A stretch of DNA of 64,000 bases from Brachybacterium alimentarium (GTDB lineage: Bacteria; Actinomycetota; Actinomycetes; Actinomycetales; Dermabacteraceae). The position numbers and the translations under genes were made by a program. Below the pieces are notes generated by a model, which saw nothing but the letters and a program-made list of their open reading frames with translations, was not told where the DNA came from and made no database searches. Below, piece after piece: positions 27,913 through 36,327 of this stretch (positions are counted from its first letter, which is position 1; every line of letters begins with the position of its first letter). The stretch covers positions 1 to 64,000 of the forward strand of contig NZ_NRGS01000006.1 in the NCBI RefSeq assembly GCF_002332425.1, given 5' to 3'.

Positions 27913-27975
27913 CCGCAAATGTGAGCTGGGGACCTATGTGGGCTGCTCGCATAGGTCCCCAGCTCACATTTGCGG
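27913..27975. terminator. 26-bp perfect inverted repeat between convergent genes
   Basis: Arms 27913-27938 and 27950-27975 are exact reverse complements around an 11-nt loop. Each arm carries CAAATGTGAGCTGGGGACC or its complement. It lies between the convergent SorC and aminotransferase genes, consistent with a bidirectional terminator, but it has no T-run and is longer than most terminators. Beside it lie a duplicated CGCACCACGCACCCCG (27833 and 27871) and loosely repeated GGCCAGGCGA-type sequence (27985-28110). Confidence 0.7.
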
Positions 27976-28113
27976 CCGCCGCCGGGGCAAGGCCAGGCGA
28001 ACCGGGCGAACGAGGCCAGCCGGGCAAGGTCAGGCGAATGGGGCGGGGCCAGGCAAGCGGGGCGAACAAGGCCGCCGAGCCGTGGCCAGGCGAGCGAGGA
28101 CGGCGGAGCGGGG

Positions 28114-29010
28114 TCAGGCCCTGCCGGTGAGGAGGTCCTCGAAGCGGGCGGTGAGCCCGAGGTCCACGGGCAGCTCGGTGTCATCGAGGTGCGTGATCGG
28201 AGCGGCGAGGCGGGTCGAGGAGAGCAGCCAGGCACCGTCGGAGGTCGCAACGTCCTGCAGGCTCATCAGCTCCTCACCGGCCTCGTAGCCCTCGTCCTGC
28301 AGGGCGGCGAGCAGAGTGTTCACGCAGGTTCCCGGCAGCACACCCGCGCTCACCGGGGTGGTGAGGAAGGCGTCGCCGCGGCGCACCAGCAGGGTCGACG
28401 TCGGCCCTTCGAGCACGTATCCGTCGGTCGCGACGAACAGCGCGTCCTGTGCGCCCCGGCGCTTCGCCTCGCGGACGGCCGCCATGTTCACGGCATAGCT
28501 GAGCGTCTTCGCGCCCTGCAGCAGCCAGGGGCTCTCGTCGAAGACGGTCGTGGAGAGTCCACGGTCCAGAGAGGCCACCCGGATCCCGGTGCGATAGGGG
28601 GCCCAGTCGGCGGAGACGTGGGCGTCGATCCAGCAGGTCGGGGTGTCCTCGCCCTCGATGCCGCGGGAGTACATGACGCGGATCGTCAGCTCAGGGACGT
28701 CGGCATGCGCCTCGATCGCCGCGTAGACCGCGGCCGCGATGACCTCCTGGTCCGGGGCGGGCAGCTCGAGCAGAGAAGCGCTGCGGGCGAGGCGCGCCAG
28801 GTGAGGGCCGACGTTGATCGGCGTGCCGTCGAAGGCTCCGATGGTCTCGAAGATGCCGTCGCCGCGCGTCACGACCAGATCCGTGATCGACAGCTGCGCG
28901 ACGGCAGGATCGGCCAGCCGGAACGGAGCGCTGCCGTCGGCCGGAGCTCCCGCCGCTCCGGGGACGAGGACGAGAACCGGTGCGGGGGTGTCCGTGCTGG
29001 ACGAGGTCAT
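28114..29010 (-). CDS. Class IV PLP aminotransferase (aminodeoxychorismate lyase-like)
   Basis: Fold-type IV PLP enzyme of 298 residues. The Schiff-base lysine is Lys168 in QGAKTLSYAVNM; family motifs TRGDGIFETI near the N-terminus, DALFVATDGYVLEG and GVLPGTC are clear. The pattern fits 4-amino-4-deoxychorismate lyase (folate branch, making p-aminobenzoate) better than branched-chain aminotransferase, but the groups overlap. The gene stands alone; no pabA/pabB is nearby. The start at 29010 has a GGAGC site, and TACCCT about 45 bp upstream could be a -10 box. Confidence 0.8.
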   Translation of the reverse strand: MTSSSTDTPAPVLVLVPGAAGAPADGSAPFRLADPAVAQLSITDLVVTRGDGIFETIGAFDGTPINVGPHLARLARSASLLELPAPDQEVIAAAVYAAIEAHADVPELTIRVMYSRGIEGEDTPTCWIDAHVSADWAPYRTGIRVASLDRGLSTTVFDESPWLLQGAKTLSYAVNMAAVREAKRRGAQDALFVATDGYVLEGPTSTLLVRRGDAFLTTPVSAGVLPGTCVNTLLAALQDEGYEAGEELMSLQDVATSDGAWLLSSTRLAAPITHLDDTELPVDLGLTARFEDLLTGRA

Positions 29011-29122
29011 GGCGCTGCTCCTGGTCGTGACGTCTCAGGCTCGAGACGCTGGGACGTCCAGGGTAGACCCCGTCTCCAACGCCCTCGCTCCCCTGTGAGG
29101 CCGACCGGGCCCCTGCAGGTCC

Positions 29123-29248
29123 GCGCGAAGGACGCGCCAGGCCGCTCACCGAGCGTGCGGAGCCGCTCGAAGGACGCGCGAGACCGCCCACCGAGCGTGC
29201 TGGCCCGCTCGAAGGACGCGCGAGACCGCTCACCGAGCGTGCGGGGCC
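29123..29248. repeat. 42-bp tandem repeat, three imperfect copies, in a divergent promoter gap
   Basis: Units at about 29123-29164, 29165-29206 and 29207-29248 share GAAGGACGCGCGAGACCGC and CACCGAGCGTGC. The array fills half of the 263-bp gap between the aminotransferase and DMT genes and stops about 12 bp before the -10 box of the DMT gene. Read on the plus strand it encodes a 14-residue repeat, but no gene starts there. Confidence 0.88.
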
Positions 29249-29273
29249 GCTCACAGGTCGTACAGTTCCCCTC

Positions 29274-30266
29274 GTGACAGGACCTGCCTCGCACGCCACT
29301 CCCCAACCACCTGCCGGCACCACCGCACCGTCCCGGGCGACCCACCGGCCCGCGCCCTGGTGGGCCGTGCCGGCAGCGATCGTGTGCGGCGTGATGGGCG
29401 CGATCCAGGCCCGCATCAACTCCGACCTGGCCGCCGAGCTGGACGACGGCTTCGCCGCGTCGGCGATCTCCTTCGGCACCGGGCTCGTGATCCTGCTGCT
29501 GCTCCTGGTGATCATGCCGACGGTGCGCCATCTCGCCGCCCGGTTCTGGCGGGAACTGCGCAGTCGCGAGTTCCCCTGGTATCTCGCGATCGGGGGCGTG
29601 GGCGGCGCCGTCTACGTGCTCGGGCAGGCCTTCTCCGTCTCCCTGCTCGGGGTGGCGCTGTTCATCGTGTGCGTGGTCGCCGGGCAGACGGTCACCGGGC
29701 TCGTCGTGGACCGGGTGGGGCTCGGCCCCGGCGGGGTCCGTCACCTGACCCCGTTGCGGGTGCTCGGGGCAGCCCTGATGGTGGTCTCGGTGGTTCTCGC
29801 GATGTCCCGGGGATTCAGCACCCAGGCGCCCTGGTACCTGCTCGCGCTCCCGATGGTCGCGGGGGTGGCGATGGGTCTGCAGCAGGCGACCAATGGTCGG
29901 GTCACCCAGCACAGCGGGCATTTCCTGGTCGCGACGCTCGGCAACTTCGTGGTGGGCACTGCCGTGCTGGCCCTGGCGGCGTCGATGCACATGCTGGCGG
30001 CCGGAGCGCCCCAGGCACTGCCCCCGAACCCCCTGCTCTACCTCGGCGGGCCGATCGGCATCGTGTTCATCGCGATGGCCGCGTACCTCGCCGGGCCGCT
30101 CGGCGTGCTGACCTTGGCGATGTCGACCATCGCCGGGCAGATCGTGGGATCCGTGGTGATCGATGCGATCGCCGCTCCCGGGCACCTCACTGTGACCACG
30201 GTCGCTGGAGCCGCGCTCACGCTGCTGGCCGCAGTCCTCGCCGCCTCCAGTCGACGCCGGGCCTGA
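29274..30266 (+). CDS. DMT-superfamily transporter (YdcZ/DUF606 type)
   Basis: Membrane protein of 330 residues with about ten helices in two similar halves, each with a pattern like GVMGAIQARINSDLA or GVAMGLQQATNGRV, the mark of duplicated YdcZ (DUF606) modules. It is likely an exporter or importer of a small metabolite; the substrate is unknown. The GTG at 29274 lies 7 nt after TACAGT (29261-29266), suggesting a leaderless transcript. The first 28 residues are Pro/Thr/Ala-rich and cytoplasmic. Confidence 0.85.
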   Translation: MTGPASHATPQPPAGTTAPSRATHRPAPWWAVPAAIVCGVMGAIQARINSDLAAELDDGFAASAISFGTGLVILLLLLVIMPTVRHLAARFWRELRSREFPWYLAIGGVGGAVYVLGQAFSVSLLGVALFIVCVVAGQTVTGLVVDRVGLGPGGVRHLTPLRVLGAALMVVSVVLAMSRGFSTQAPWYLLALPMVAGVAMGLQQATNGRVTQHSGHFLVATLGNFVVGTAVLALAASMHMLAAGAPQALPPNPLLYLGGPIGIVFIAMAAYLAGPLGVLTLAMSTIAGQIVGSVVIDAIAAPGHLTVTTVAGAALTLLAAVLAASSRRRA

Positions 30267-30282
30267 GGGGCCGTCCCTCAGG
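30262..30282. terminator. Short hairpin between convergent genes
   Basis: CCTGAGGG (30262-30269) and CCCTCAGG (30275-30282) pair around a 5-nt loop and include the stop codon of the DMT gene. The convergent hypothetical gene ends 16 bp further on. Confidence 0.65.
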
Positions 30283-30297
30283 GAGAGATCAACGAGG

Positions 30298-31119
30298 TCA
30301 GTCGGTGTGGAGCGTGACCAGGCGGCCGCGGTCACGCCAGGCGATGCGCAGGTCCAGCGGGTCCCCGGGCACGTCGGCGTCGATCAGGTCGACGCGGGCG
30401 CCCACCGGGGCTGCGCGCAGATCGGCGACCAGGAGAGCGCCGTCGGGCAGGGCGTCGATCCCGGAGGCGGAGGCGTCCTGCAGGGGGACGACGGCCGTGT
30501 CCTGCCCGGCAGCCCCCTCGTACTCGTCCTCGTCCTCCCCCGCGCCGACGATCGCGGCGAAGAGGTGCTGGTCCATGAGCTCCTGCGCGGCCTCGGCGCG
30601 GGCATCGCCCTTCGTGTCGGGCTCGTCCCCCCGCTGAGCCAGAGCCTGCAGCGAGGCCTCGAGCGCGTCGGCGAAGCGCTCGAGGTAGGAGAGCAGATCC
30701 GGGGCGGCGAGCTGGAGGGCGAGGTCCTCGCCGATGCCGTAGACCACACCGGGTGCACCGTCGTCATCGAGGGTGAGGACCACCGCGACCTCCGGGGTCT
30801 CGTACAGCGGGTAGAAGGTGGTGGCCTTCCCCAGCAGCGTGTACGGGCCCACATCGGTGCGGTCCTCGATCAGGAGCATCAGCACGGGGATCCCGCACAG
30901 CTCGATGCCGCCGAGCTCGTCGAGGATCTGCTCGAGAGCGGGCGGCGGATCCGCGGCCGTGTCCTCCTCCGCGAGGGCGGCCCCCGGGACGAGCGTGACG
31001 TCCTGCTCGTGGGTGCGGGCCAGCGAGGCGATCCGGTCGAGGATCGGGCGCGCCTCCCGCAGCGGGATCACAGGGGCTTCGGTGGGCCAGGGCAGGGAGG
31101 AGTTCATCGGTGTGCTCAC
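30298..31119 (-). CDS. Hypothetical cytoplasmic acidic protein
   Basis: Protein of 273 residues, acidic, without membrane segments. The middle has a mixed alpha/beta pattern (GIPVLMLLIEDRTDVGPYTLL, YPLYETPEVAVVLTLDDDG) that loosely recalls SMI1/KNR4 (SUKH) proteins, and the C-terminal part ends VDLIDADVPGDPLDLRIAWRDRGRLV. I do not recognise the family firmly. The GTG at 31119 lies 6 nt after CACGAT (31131-31126), the leaderless arrangement seen elsewhere here, which decides the start over the ATG at 31107. Confidence 0.68.
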   Translation of the reverse strand: MSTPMNSSLPWPTEAPVIPLREARPILDRIASLARTHEQDVTLVPGAALAEEDTAADPPPALEQILDELGGIELCGIPVLMLLIEDRTDVGPYTLLGKATTFYPLYETPEVAVVLTLDDDGAPGVVYGIGEDLALQLAAPDLLSYLERFADALEASLQALAQRGDEPDTKGDARAEAAQELMDQHLFAAIVGAGEDEDEYEGAAGQDTAVVPLQDASASGIDALPDGALLVADLRAAPVGARVDLIDADVPGDPLDLRIAWRDRGRLVTLHTD

Positions 31120-31216
31120 GGTGTCATCGTGGCACAGCACCTCGCGCCCGGCCCCGGTCGGGGGCTGCACTCCGCGCACGGCGTACCGGATCCGCCGCGG
31201 ATCACAGAGCCTCCCC

Positions 31217-31331
31217 CGATCCGACGTCCCCTGCGCCCCCGATCCGACGTCTCCTGCGCCCGCGATCCGACGTCCACTCTTGCCGCGGTCCGACGTCCCC
31301 TCTTGCCGCGGTCCGACGTCTCCTCCGGCCG
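31217..31331. repeat. 23-bp tandem repeat, five copies
   Basis: CCGACGT recurs at exactly 23-bp spacing (31221, 31244, 31267, 31290, 31313). Units begin CGATCCGACGTC or CGGTCCGACGTC followed by a C-rich part. It lies in the 341-bp gap between the galactokinase-like gene and the hypothetical gene, both on the minus strand. Degenerate GACGCCGTCACGTC elements continue to about 31430. No gene is visible in the gap. Confidence 0.92.
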
Positions 31332-31460
31332 ACGGGCCCGGTCGACGCCGTCACGTCGATAGCCCCCGATCCGACGCCGTCACGTCGGCGGACCCCACTC
31401 TCACGTCGTCACGTCGACGGACCTCGATCCGAGGCCCGCAGGCGTCGGCCCGAACGCGTC

Positions 31461-32777
31461 TCAGCTGGCCAGACGACGCGCAGCGCCTCCGGGCCGGGTG
31501 ATCGCGGTGGTGGCGTCCGCGCGGCCGGGGAACTCGGCGCGATAGGCGTCCAGCCAGCGGGCGGCGAACTGCTCGGCCCCGTCGGCCGGCACCAGAGCCC
31601 ACGCGCTGCCGCCGAAGCCGGCTCCGAAGGCGCTCGCGGCATGGGCGCCCACGGTGCGGGCCAGGCGCGGCAGAGCGATCGTCTCGGGGACCTGGTTGCG
31701 CAGACCGTCCTCCGCGCCGGCCTGGGACTCGTCGACCAGGCGGCCGAACTCCTCCAGGTCTCCCTCCTCGAGGGCGAGGGCCGCGGCGGGGATGATCCGC
31801 TCGGACTCGGCGAGGAACTGCTCGAGGCGGCCGACGAGGTAGTCATCGTCGGCCGCGAGCTCCCGCAGTCGGCGCACGGCGCCGGGCCCCGAGGAGACGG
31901 CCTCGGCGAGGGAGGCGTCGTCTCGGCCGGTCGCCTCCTGCCAGCGGTGCAGGATCGAGGAGACCGCGAGAGAGACCCGGTTGTAGTCGTCGCGGGCGGC
32001 ACCGGTCTTCGCGGCCTCGACACCGCTGACGGCGACCACGAAGGTCAGAGAGTCGTCGACGTCGATGGTGCGCTCGTGGCGCACCGGACAGAAGGAGTAC
32101 TGGACGAGGGCCCCGGGCCGGCCGCACAGCATCGCGGTGTGGTCCTCGCTGCCGCCGAAGGTGCCCACGCCGCGATCCCCGGCGAGGCTGCCGAAGCTCT
32201 GCCCGTTCTCCGCGGTCCCGAGGTATTCGCCGAGCTGCTCGGTGGTGGTGATCTCGCGGGTGAAGACCGGATCCGCAGCGATCCCGGAGAGGTCGATGAG
32301 GGCGAGGGCGAGGCCGACGACGAGCGCCGAGGAGCTGGACATCCCGGCGGCGAGGGGCAGTGTCGAGGTCACGGTGACGTCCGCCCCGCGCAGCCGGCCG
32401 GGGAAGTTCTTCTCGAGCCGGTCGGCGACGGTGCGGACGTAGCCGCCCCAGTGCCCGTCGGCCTGATCGGCGGGGCGAGCCCCACCTGCATCGAGGTCGA
32501 TGGTGACGGTGCCGTGGGCGACCTCGGAACGCACCTCCAGCACGCGGTCCTCGCGGGCGGTGGCGGTGACGGTGTGGCCGGTGTCGACCGCGGCGAGCAG
32601 GGAGCGCCCGCCGGCGTAGTCGGTGTGCTTGCCGAGCACCTCGATGCGCCCGGGCACGAACCAGCGCACGGTGTCCGAGGGGACGCCGTCGGAGGGCGTC
32701 CCCTCGGTGCGAGCATCGTCGGAGTGGGCGCCGTCGGGACGGTCACCGGCGAGCAGGGAAGCGAGGACGTCGCTCAC
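31461..32777 (-). CDS. Galactokinase-family GHMP sugar kinase with variant active site
   Basis: ATP-dependent sugar-1-kinase candidate of 438 residues. The galactokinase signature is recognisable but altered: GRIEVLGKHTDYAGG at about residues 43-57, with Lys50 where classical enzymes have Glu (GEHTDY), a residue that contacts the sugar. The GHMP ATP loop LPLAAGMSSSSA (139-150) is intact and the catalytic Asp probably lies in GGSEDH (Asp211). The change suggests a substrate other than galactose. Residues 11-36 are a repetitive Asp/Ser/Gly insert. Its ATG overlaps the stop of the upstream nucleotidyltransferase gene (ATGA), so the pair probably acts in sequence. No galT or galE is nearby. Confidence 0.8.
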   Translation of the reverse strand: MSDVLASLLAGDRPDGAHSDDARTEGTPSDGVPSDTVRWFVPGRIEVLGKHTDYAGGRSLLAAVDTGHTVTATAREDRVLEVRSEVAHGTVTIDLDAGGARPADQADGHWGGYVRTVADRLEKNFPGRLRGADVTVTSTLPLAAGMSSSSALVVGLALALIDLSGIAADPVFTREITTTEQLGEYLGTAENGQSFGSLAGDRGVGTFGGSEDHTAMLCGRPGALVQYSFCPVRHERTIDVDDSLTFVVAVSGVEAAKTGAARDDYNRVSLAVSSILHRWQEATGRDDASLAEAVSSGPGAVRRLRELAADDDYLVGRLEQFLAESERIIPAAALALEEGDLEEFGRLVDESQAGAEDGLRNQVPETIALPRLARTVGAHAASAFGAGFGGSAWALVPADGAEQFAARWLDAYRAEFPGRADATTAITRPGGAARRLAS

Positions 32778-33607
32778 AGGCGCACCTCGATCCCGGCGAG
32801 GGCGCCCTGGACGGCGGCGACATCGCCCCGCGAGGACATGTCCAGGACGCCCACGGCGGCAGGCACCACGGTGAAGGTCTCGCCCTCGGCGACCAGCAGG
32901 CGCACGGCGTCGATGATCTCGAGCTCACCGCGCACGGAGGGCTCGATGCGCGCGCAGGCGTCGAAGATCGCGGGGGTGAACAGCCAGGCGTTCATGGAGA
33001 CCGGGGCGGAGTCCCCATAGGCGGCGAGCGTGGCGGCATCGGGTTTCTCGACGATGTCGCGCAGATGGCCGCCCCCGTCGGCCGCGACGAGAGCGAAGGC
33101 GCGGATGCGCTCGGCGGGGATGTTGGAGTCGGTCACGAGGGCCTCGCGGTCGAAGCCGACCAGGGCGCTGCCCGGGGCTGCGGCGAGGGCGGCGAGCGCC
33201 TCGCGCGGGTAGTAGTTGTCGGAGTTCAGCACGATGACGCGCTGGTCGCCGGCGAAGTCGCGGGCCGCAGCGACGGCATCGCCGGTGCCCAGCGGTTCGG
33301 CCTGCACGGCGGTGGTGACGGTGACGCGGTCCCCGCTGACGGCGGCGGCGTACTCGCGCAGCACGTCGTGCTCGGGGCCGATGACCAGGCAGATCTCGGT
33401 GATGCCGACGTCCGCCAGCACGGAGATCACGTAGTCGAGGAAGGGCCGGCCCACGTCGATGAGGGCCTTCACGCCGCTCGCGGCGACGGCGGCCTGCTTC
33501 TCGTCGAGCTGGGCGGCGTCATCGGCCTTGCGCATGCGCGTCCCGAGCCCGCGGGCGAGGATCACGGCGCGGCGGACGGCGGGGTTCGAAGGGGTCTGCT
33601 CAGTCAC
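32774..33607 (-). CDS. Sugar-1-phosphate nucleotidyltransferase (RmlA/GlmU-like)
   Basis: NTP-transferase of 277 residues that should join a sugar-1-phosphate to a nucleotide. The signature is AVILARGLGTRMR with a downstream lysine; LGTGDAVAAARDF, VLNSDNYYP (metal-binding Asp) and DIVEKPD are typical. There is no C-terminal hexapeptide domain. It is the first gene of a two-gene operon with the GHMP kinase; together they could salvage a free sugar into an NDP-sugar. The GTG at 33607 lies 6 nt after TAGACT (33619-33614), indicating a leaderless mRNA, and a LacI-like site sits just upstream. The nucleotide and sugar are not deducible. Confidence 0.83.
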   Translation of the reverse strand: MTEQTPSNPAVRRAVILARGLGTRMRKADDAAQLDEKQAAVAASGVKALIDVGRPFLDYVISVLADVGITEICLVIGPEHDVLREYAAAVSGDRVTVTTAVQAEPLGTGDAVAAARDFAGDQRVIVLNSDNYYPREALAALAAAPGSALVGFDREALVTDSNIPAERIRAFALVAADGGGHLRDIVEKPDAATLAAYGDSAPVSMNAWLFTPAIFDACARIEPSVRGELEIIDAVRLLVAEGETFTVVPAAVGVLDMSSRGDVAAVQGALAGIEVRL

Positions 33608-33640
33608 GCCGAGAGTCTACGGGGGACCTCGGCCGGGCTC

Positions 33641-33652
33641 GGAACGTTTCAC
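33641..33652 (-). promoter_or_regulatory. LacI-like site upstream of the kinase/nucleotidyltransferase operon
   Basis: GGAACGTTTCAC has an AACGTT core with one mismatch from the palindrome GAAACGTTTC, resembling the operator at 799. It lies 22 bp upstream of the TAGACT -10 box, near the -35 region, so a regulator could control the operon. Confidence 0.4.
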
Positions 33653-33757
33653 CCGGATCACCGCCCTGCGGCCGGGCCTTTCCTCCCCAGCACGCCCCCC
33701 TCCACAGCCGGGCGCTTCCGCCCATGCACACCATGAGGGTGATGATCGACTGGATCC

Positions 33758-34180
33758 ATGACATCAACCCCTCTCGACGAAGCCGAGGAGTACCTGCGGG
33801 ACCTGGCGCGGCGGATGACCGATCCTGCCGACGGCGAGTGCCTCCACTGCTACGTCTTCCGCATGCTCACCTTCGGATGTGCCGGACTGCGATGGGCCCG
33901 GCGCTACCGCGAGGCGAGGGCTCCAGCCGCGACCGCCCTCGTGCGGAGGCTGCGATCCCGCGGCGCAGGCTGTGACTGCGAGATCTTCTGGAACGCCTTC
34001 ACCCTGCGATCAGAGTTCATGGTCGTAAAGGCGTGGATGGATCCCGACCTCGGCCCGATGAAGGAAGACCCCGAGTATCCCGACCCGATGCCGGCGTGCC
34101 GCGGGGTGCGACGGGGCTCCACCCAGCCGTGCGCTCTGTGGCGTGCGCAATCTCGGTACGACCGGGGCTACGGCTGGTGA
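33758..34180 (+). CDS. DUF2695-like cysteine-rich protein
   Basis: Protein of 140 residues with two cysteine motifs, Cys-x-His-Cys (GECLHCYVFRML) near residue 28 and Cys-Asp-Cys (GCDCEIFWNAF) near residue 72, and GCAGLRWARRYR between them. This fits the DUF2695 family, a possible metal-binding domain of unknown role. The 3' end overlaps the convergent cysteine desulfurase gene by 13 bp. The ribosome site is weak (GGATCC), so the start is less certain than the domain. Confidence 0.72.
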   Translation: MTSTPLDEAEEYLRDLARRMTDPADGECLHCYVFRMLTFGCAGLRWARRYREARAPAATALVRRLRSRGAGCDCEIFWNAFTLRSEFMVVKAWMDPDLGPMKEDPEYPDPMPACRGVRRGSTQPCALWRAQSRYDRGYGW

Positions 34181-35313
34181 CGACCCGTTTCAGGGGCGAT
34201 GACCTGGCCGACCAGCGTGCCGACGGCTTCCAGCTGCTCGGCGGTGATACCGGCGGGCAGGGTGAAGCGCACAGCGGTCTGCGCCACCTCGCGAGGGATG
34301 CCCAGGGCGGTGAGAACGTGGCTGGGCTCGTCGCTGCCTGCCGCGCACGCCGAACCGCTCGAGGCGATCACGCCGCGCTCAGCGAGGTCCAGCAGGATCG
34401 ATTCCCCGCTGCGCCCGGGCACGCAGAACGAGGCGTGCCCGGGAAGTCGGCCCGGGCCCGGTGCCGCGCCGGTCAGCAGCACGCCGTCCCGCGCGGCGAG
34501 GACCTGCTCGATGAAGGCGTCCCGTCGCGGCGCCAGGCGTGCCGCCTTCTCCTCCCGCTCGGCCTCGGAAAGCTCCAGGGCGACGGCGAGCGCGACCGCG
34601 AAGGCCACGTTCTCGGTGCCGGAGCGCCGAGCGTTCTCCTGGCCTCCGCCGTGGACCAGCGGTTCCACGGGCAGCCGCCCTCGGATCATCGCGGCGCCGA
34701 TCCCCTTGGGGGCGCCGATCTTGTGCCCGGACAGGGTCAGCGCGTCGACGCCGAGTCCGCGCAGGTCGATCCAGCCGGCGGCCTGGACGGCGTCGGTGTG
34801 CACGAGCGCGCCCGAGGCGTGGGCGATCTCGGCCAGGGCACGGATGTCGTGGACGGTGCCGATCTCGTTGTTGGCCAGGCCCAAGCTGACCAGAGTGGTG
34901 TCCTCACGCAGCGAGGCGCCGAGGGCCTCCGGGGTCACGGTCCCGTCGGGCAGCACCTCGACGAAGGACACCTCGAAGCCGTGCACCCGCTGGAGGAACT
35001 CGACGCTGTGCAGGACGGCGTCGTGCTCGAGCGGCGAGGTGACCAGGTGCTTCCCGCGAGGAGAGGCGAGGGCGAGGCCCTTGATCGCGAGGTTCGCGGC
35101 CTCGGTACCCCCGGCGGTGAACACGATGTCGCTGCGGCGCGCACCGAGCACGGCGGCGACCCGCCCGCGGGCATCGTGCAGGCCTGCCGCAGCCGCCTCG
35201 CCGACCTGATGATGGCTGGACGGGTTCCCGAAGGTGCCGGTCAGGTAGGGCCACGCGGCGTCGAGGGCCTCGCGGCGCACCGGGGTGGTGGCCGCGTTGT
35301 CGAGATAGAGCAT
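34168..35313 (-). CDS. Cysteine desulfurase (NifS/IscS-like) in the NAD operon
   Basis: PLP enzyme of 381 residues that takes sulfur from cysteine. It opens YLDNAATTP, binds PLP at Lys198 (LSGHKIGAPKG) and carries the active cysteine at Cys323 (SSGSACAAG). It is the last gene of nrtR-nadABC, 18 bp after nadC, with a GGAGG site. Desulfurases in this position are thought to support the [4Fe-4S] cluster of quinolinate synthase NadA; that link is inferred from context. General IscS or SufS function elsewhere in the genome is not excluded. Confidence 0.92.
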   Translation of the reverse strand: MLYLDNAATTPVRREALDAAWPYLTGTFGNPSSHHQVGEAAAAGLHDARGRVAAVLGARRSDIVFTAGGTEAANLAIKGLALASPRGKHLVTSPLEHDAVLHSVEFLQRVHGFEVSFVEVLPDGTVTPEALGASLREDTTLVSLGLANNEIGTVHDIRALAEIAHASGALVHTDAVQAAGWIDLRGLGVDALTLSGHKIGAPKGIGAAMIRGRLPVEPLVHGGGQENARRSGTENVAFAVALAVALELSEAEREEKAARLAPRRDAFIEQVLAARDGVLLTGAAPGPGRLPGHASFCVPGRSGESILLDLAERGVIASSGSACAAGSDEPSHVLTALGIPREVAQTAVRFTLPAGITAEQLEAVGTLVGQVIAPETGRHQP

Positions 35314-35331
35314 GTCCAGTCCTCCGGGCGA

Positions 35332-36327
35332 TCAGACCGTGACCGTGGCGGCGGCGGCGAGCGTGGTGTCCAGGCCGAGGTCGAGGTTCCGCACGGAGTG
35401 GGTGAGCGCACCAGAGGAGATGACGTCCACTCCGGTGCGGGCGATCTCGCCGACGGTCTCGAGGGTGACGGTGCCGCTGGCCTCGATGATCGCCCGACCA
35501 CCGACGATCTCCACCCCGCGCGCGAGGTCCTCCAGGGAGAAGTTGTCGAGCATGATGATGTCGACACCGCCGGCGATCACGGGCTCGATCTGATCCAGAC
35601 GGTCCACCTCCACCTCGAGCCGCGTGGTGTGGCCGAGCTGGGCGCGGGCGTGGCGGATCGCCTCGGTGAGGTCCAGGCCCTGCTGCTGCAGGATCGCGAG
35701 GTGGTTGTCCTTGGCCATCACGGCGTCCGAGAGCGAGAAGCGGTGGTTCACTCCCCCGCCGCTGCGGACGGCGTGCCGCTCGAGCGCCCGCAGGCCCGGA
35801 GTGGTCTTGCGGGTGTCGGTGATGCGCACCCCGGCGCCGTCGACGGCATCGACGAAGCGCCTGGTCAGCGTCGCGATCCCGGACATGCGCTGGGTGAAGT
35901 TCAGGGCGATGCGCTCTGCCTGCACAACGGCACGAGCCGGTCCGCTCACGGTCGCGAGCACGTCGTCGGCCTCGAAGCGGTCCCCGTCAGCGGCGTGCGC
36001 GGTGACCTCGACGGCGGGGTCGGTGAGGCGGAAGGCGGCGGCGAACACGTCGATCCCACTGAGCACGCCGGGCTCGCGCGCAGTCAGCTGCGCGGTCGCG
36101 GTGGCGTCAGCGGGAAGGAAGACCTGGCCGGTGAGGTCGCCCCAGGGGGCGTCCTCCGCGAGGGCGGCGGAGACGACGCGATCGATCTGGGCGGCAGGCA
36201 GCGTCGAGGACGCGCCAGGTGCAATGCGGGATGCGGCGCTCGGAGCGGCCGCGCCGGTCGGGACAGTCGGAGCGGCCGCGCCGGTCGGGGCAGTCGGAGT
36301 GGTCGGGCTGGTCGGGGCGTTCAGCAT
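35332..36327 (-). CDS. nadC: Nicotinate-nucleotide diphosphorylase (quinolinate phosphoribosyltransferase)
   Basis: Enzyme of 331 residues converting quinolinate and PRPP to nicotinate mononucleotide. Core motifs: EDAPWGDLTG, NFTQRMSGIAT, TRKTTPGLRALERHAVR, GGGVNHRFSLSDAV, KDNHL, EVEVD, MLDNFS and EASGTVTLE. The first 40 residues are a repetitive Pro/Thr/Ala leader absent from the fold. The ATG at 36327 overlaps the nadB stop by 7 bp and has an AGGAGG site inside nadB. It acts in the cytosol as the third step of de novo NAD synthesis. Confidence 0.95.
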   Translation of the reverse strand: MLNAPTSPTTPTAPTGAAAPTVPTGAAAPSAASRIAPGASSTLPAAQIDRVVSAALAEDAPWGDLTGQVFLPADATATAQLTAREPGVLSGIDVFAAAFRLTDPAVEVTAHAADGDRFEADDVLATVSGPARAVVQAERIALNFTQRMSGIATLTRRFVDAVDGAGVRITDTRKTTPGLRALERHAVRSGGGVNHRFSLSDAVMAKDNHLAILQQQGLDLTEAIRHARAQLGHTTRLEVEVDRLDQIEPVIAGGVDIIMLDNFSLEDLARGVEIVGGRAIIEASGTVTLETVGEIARTGVDVISSGALTHSVRNLDLGLDTTLAAAATVTV

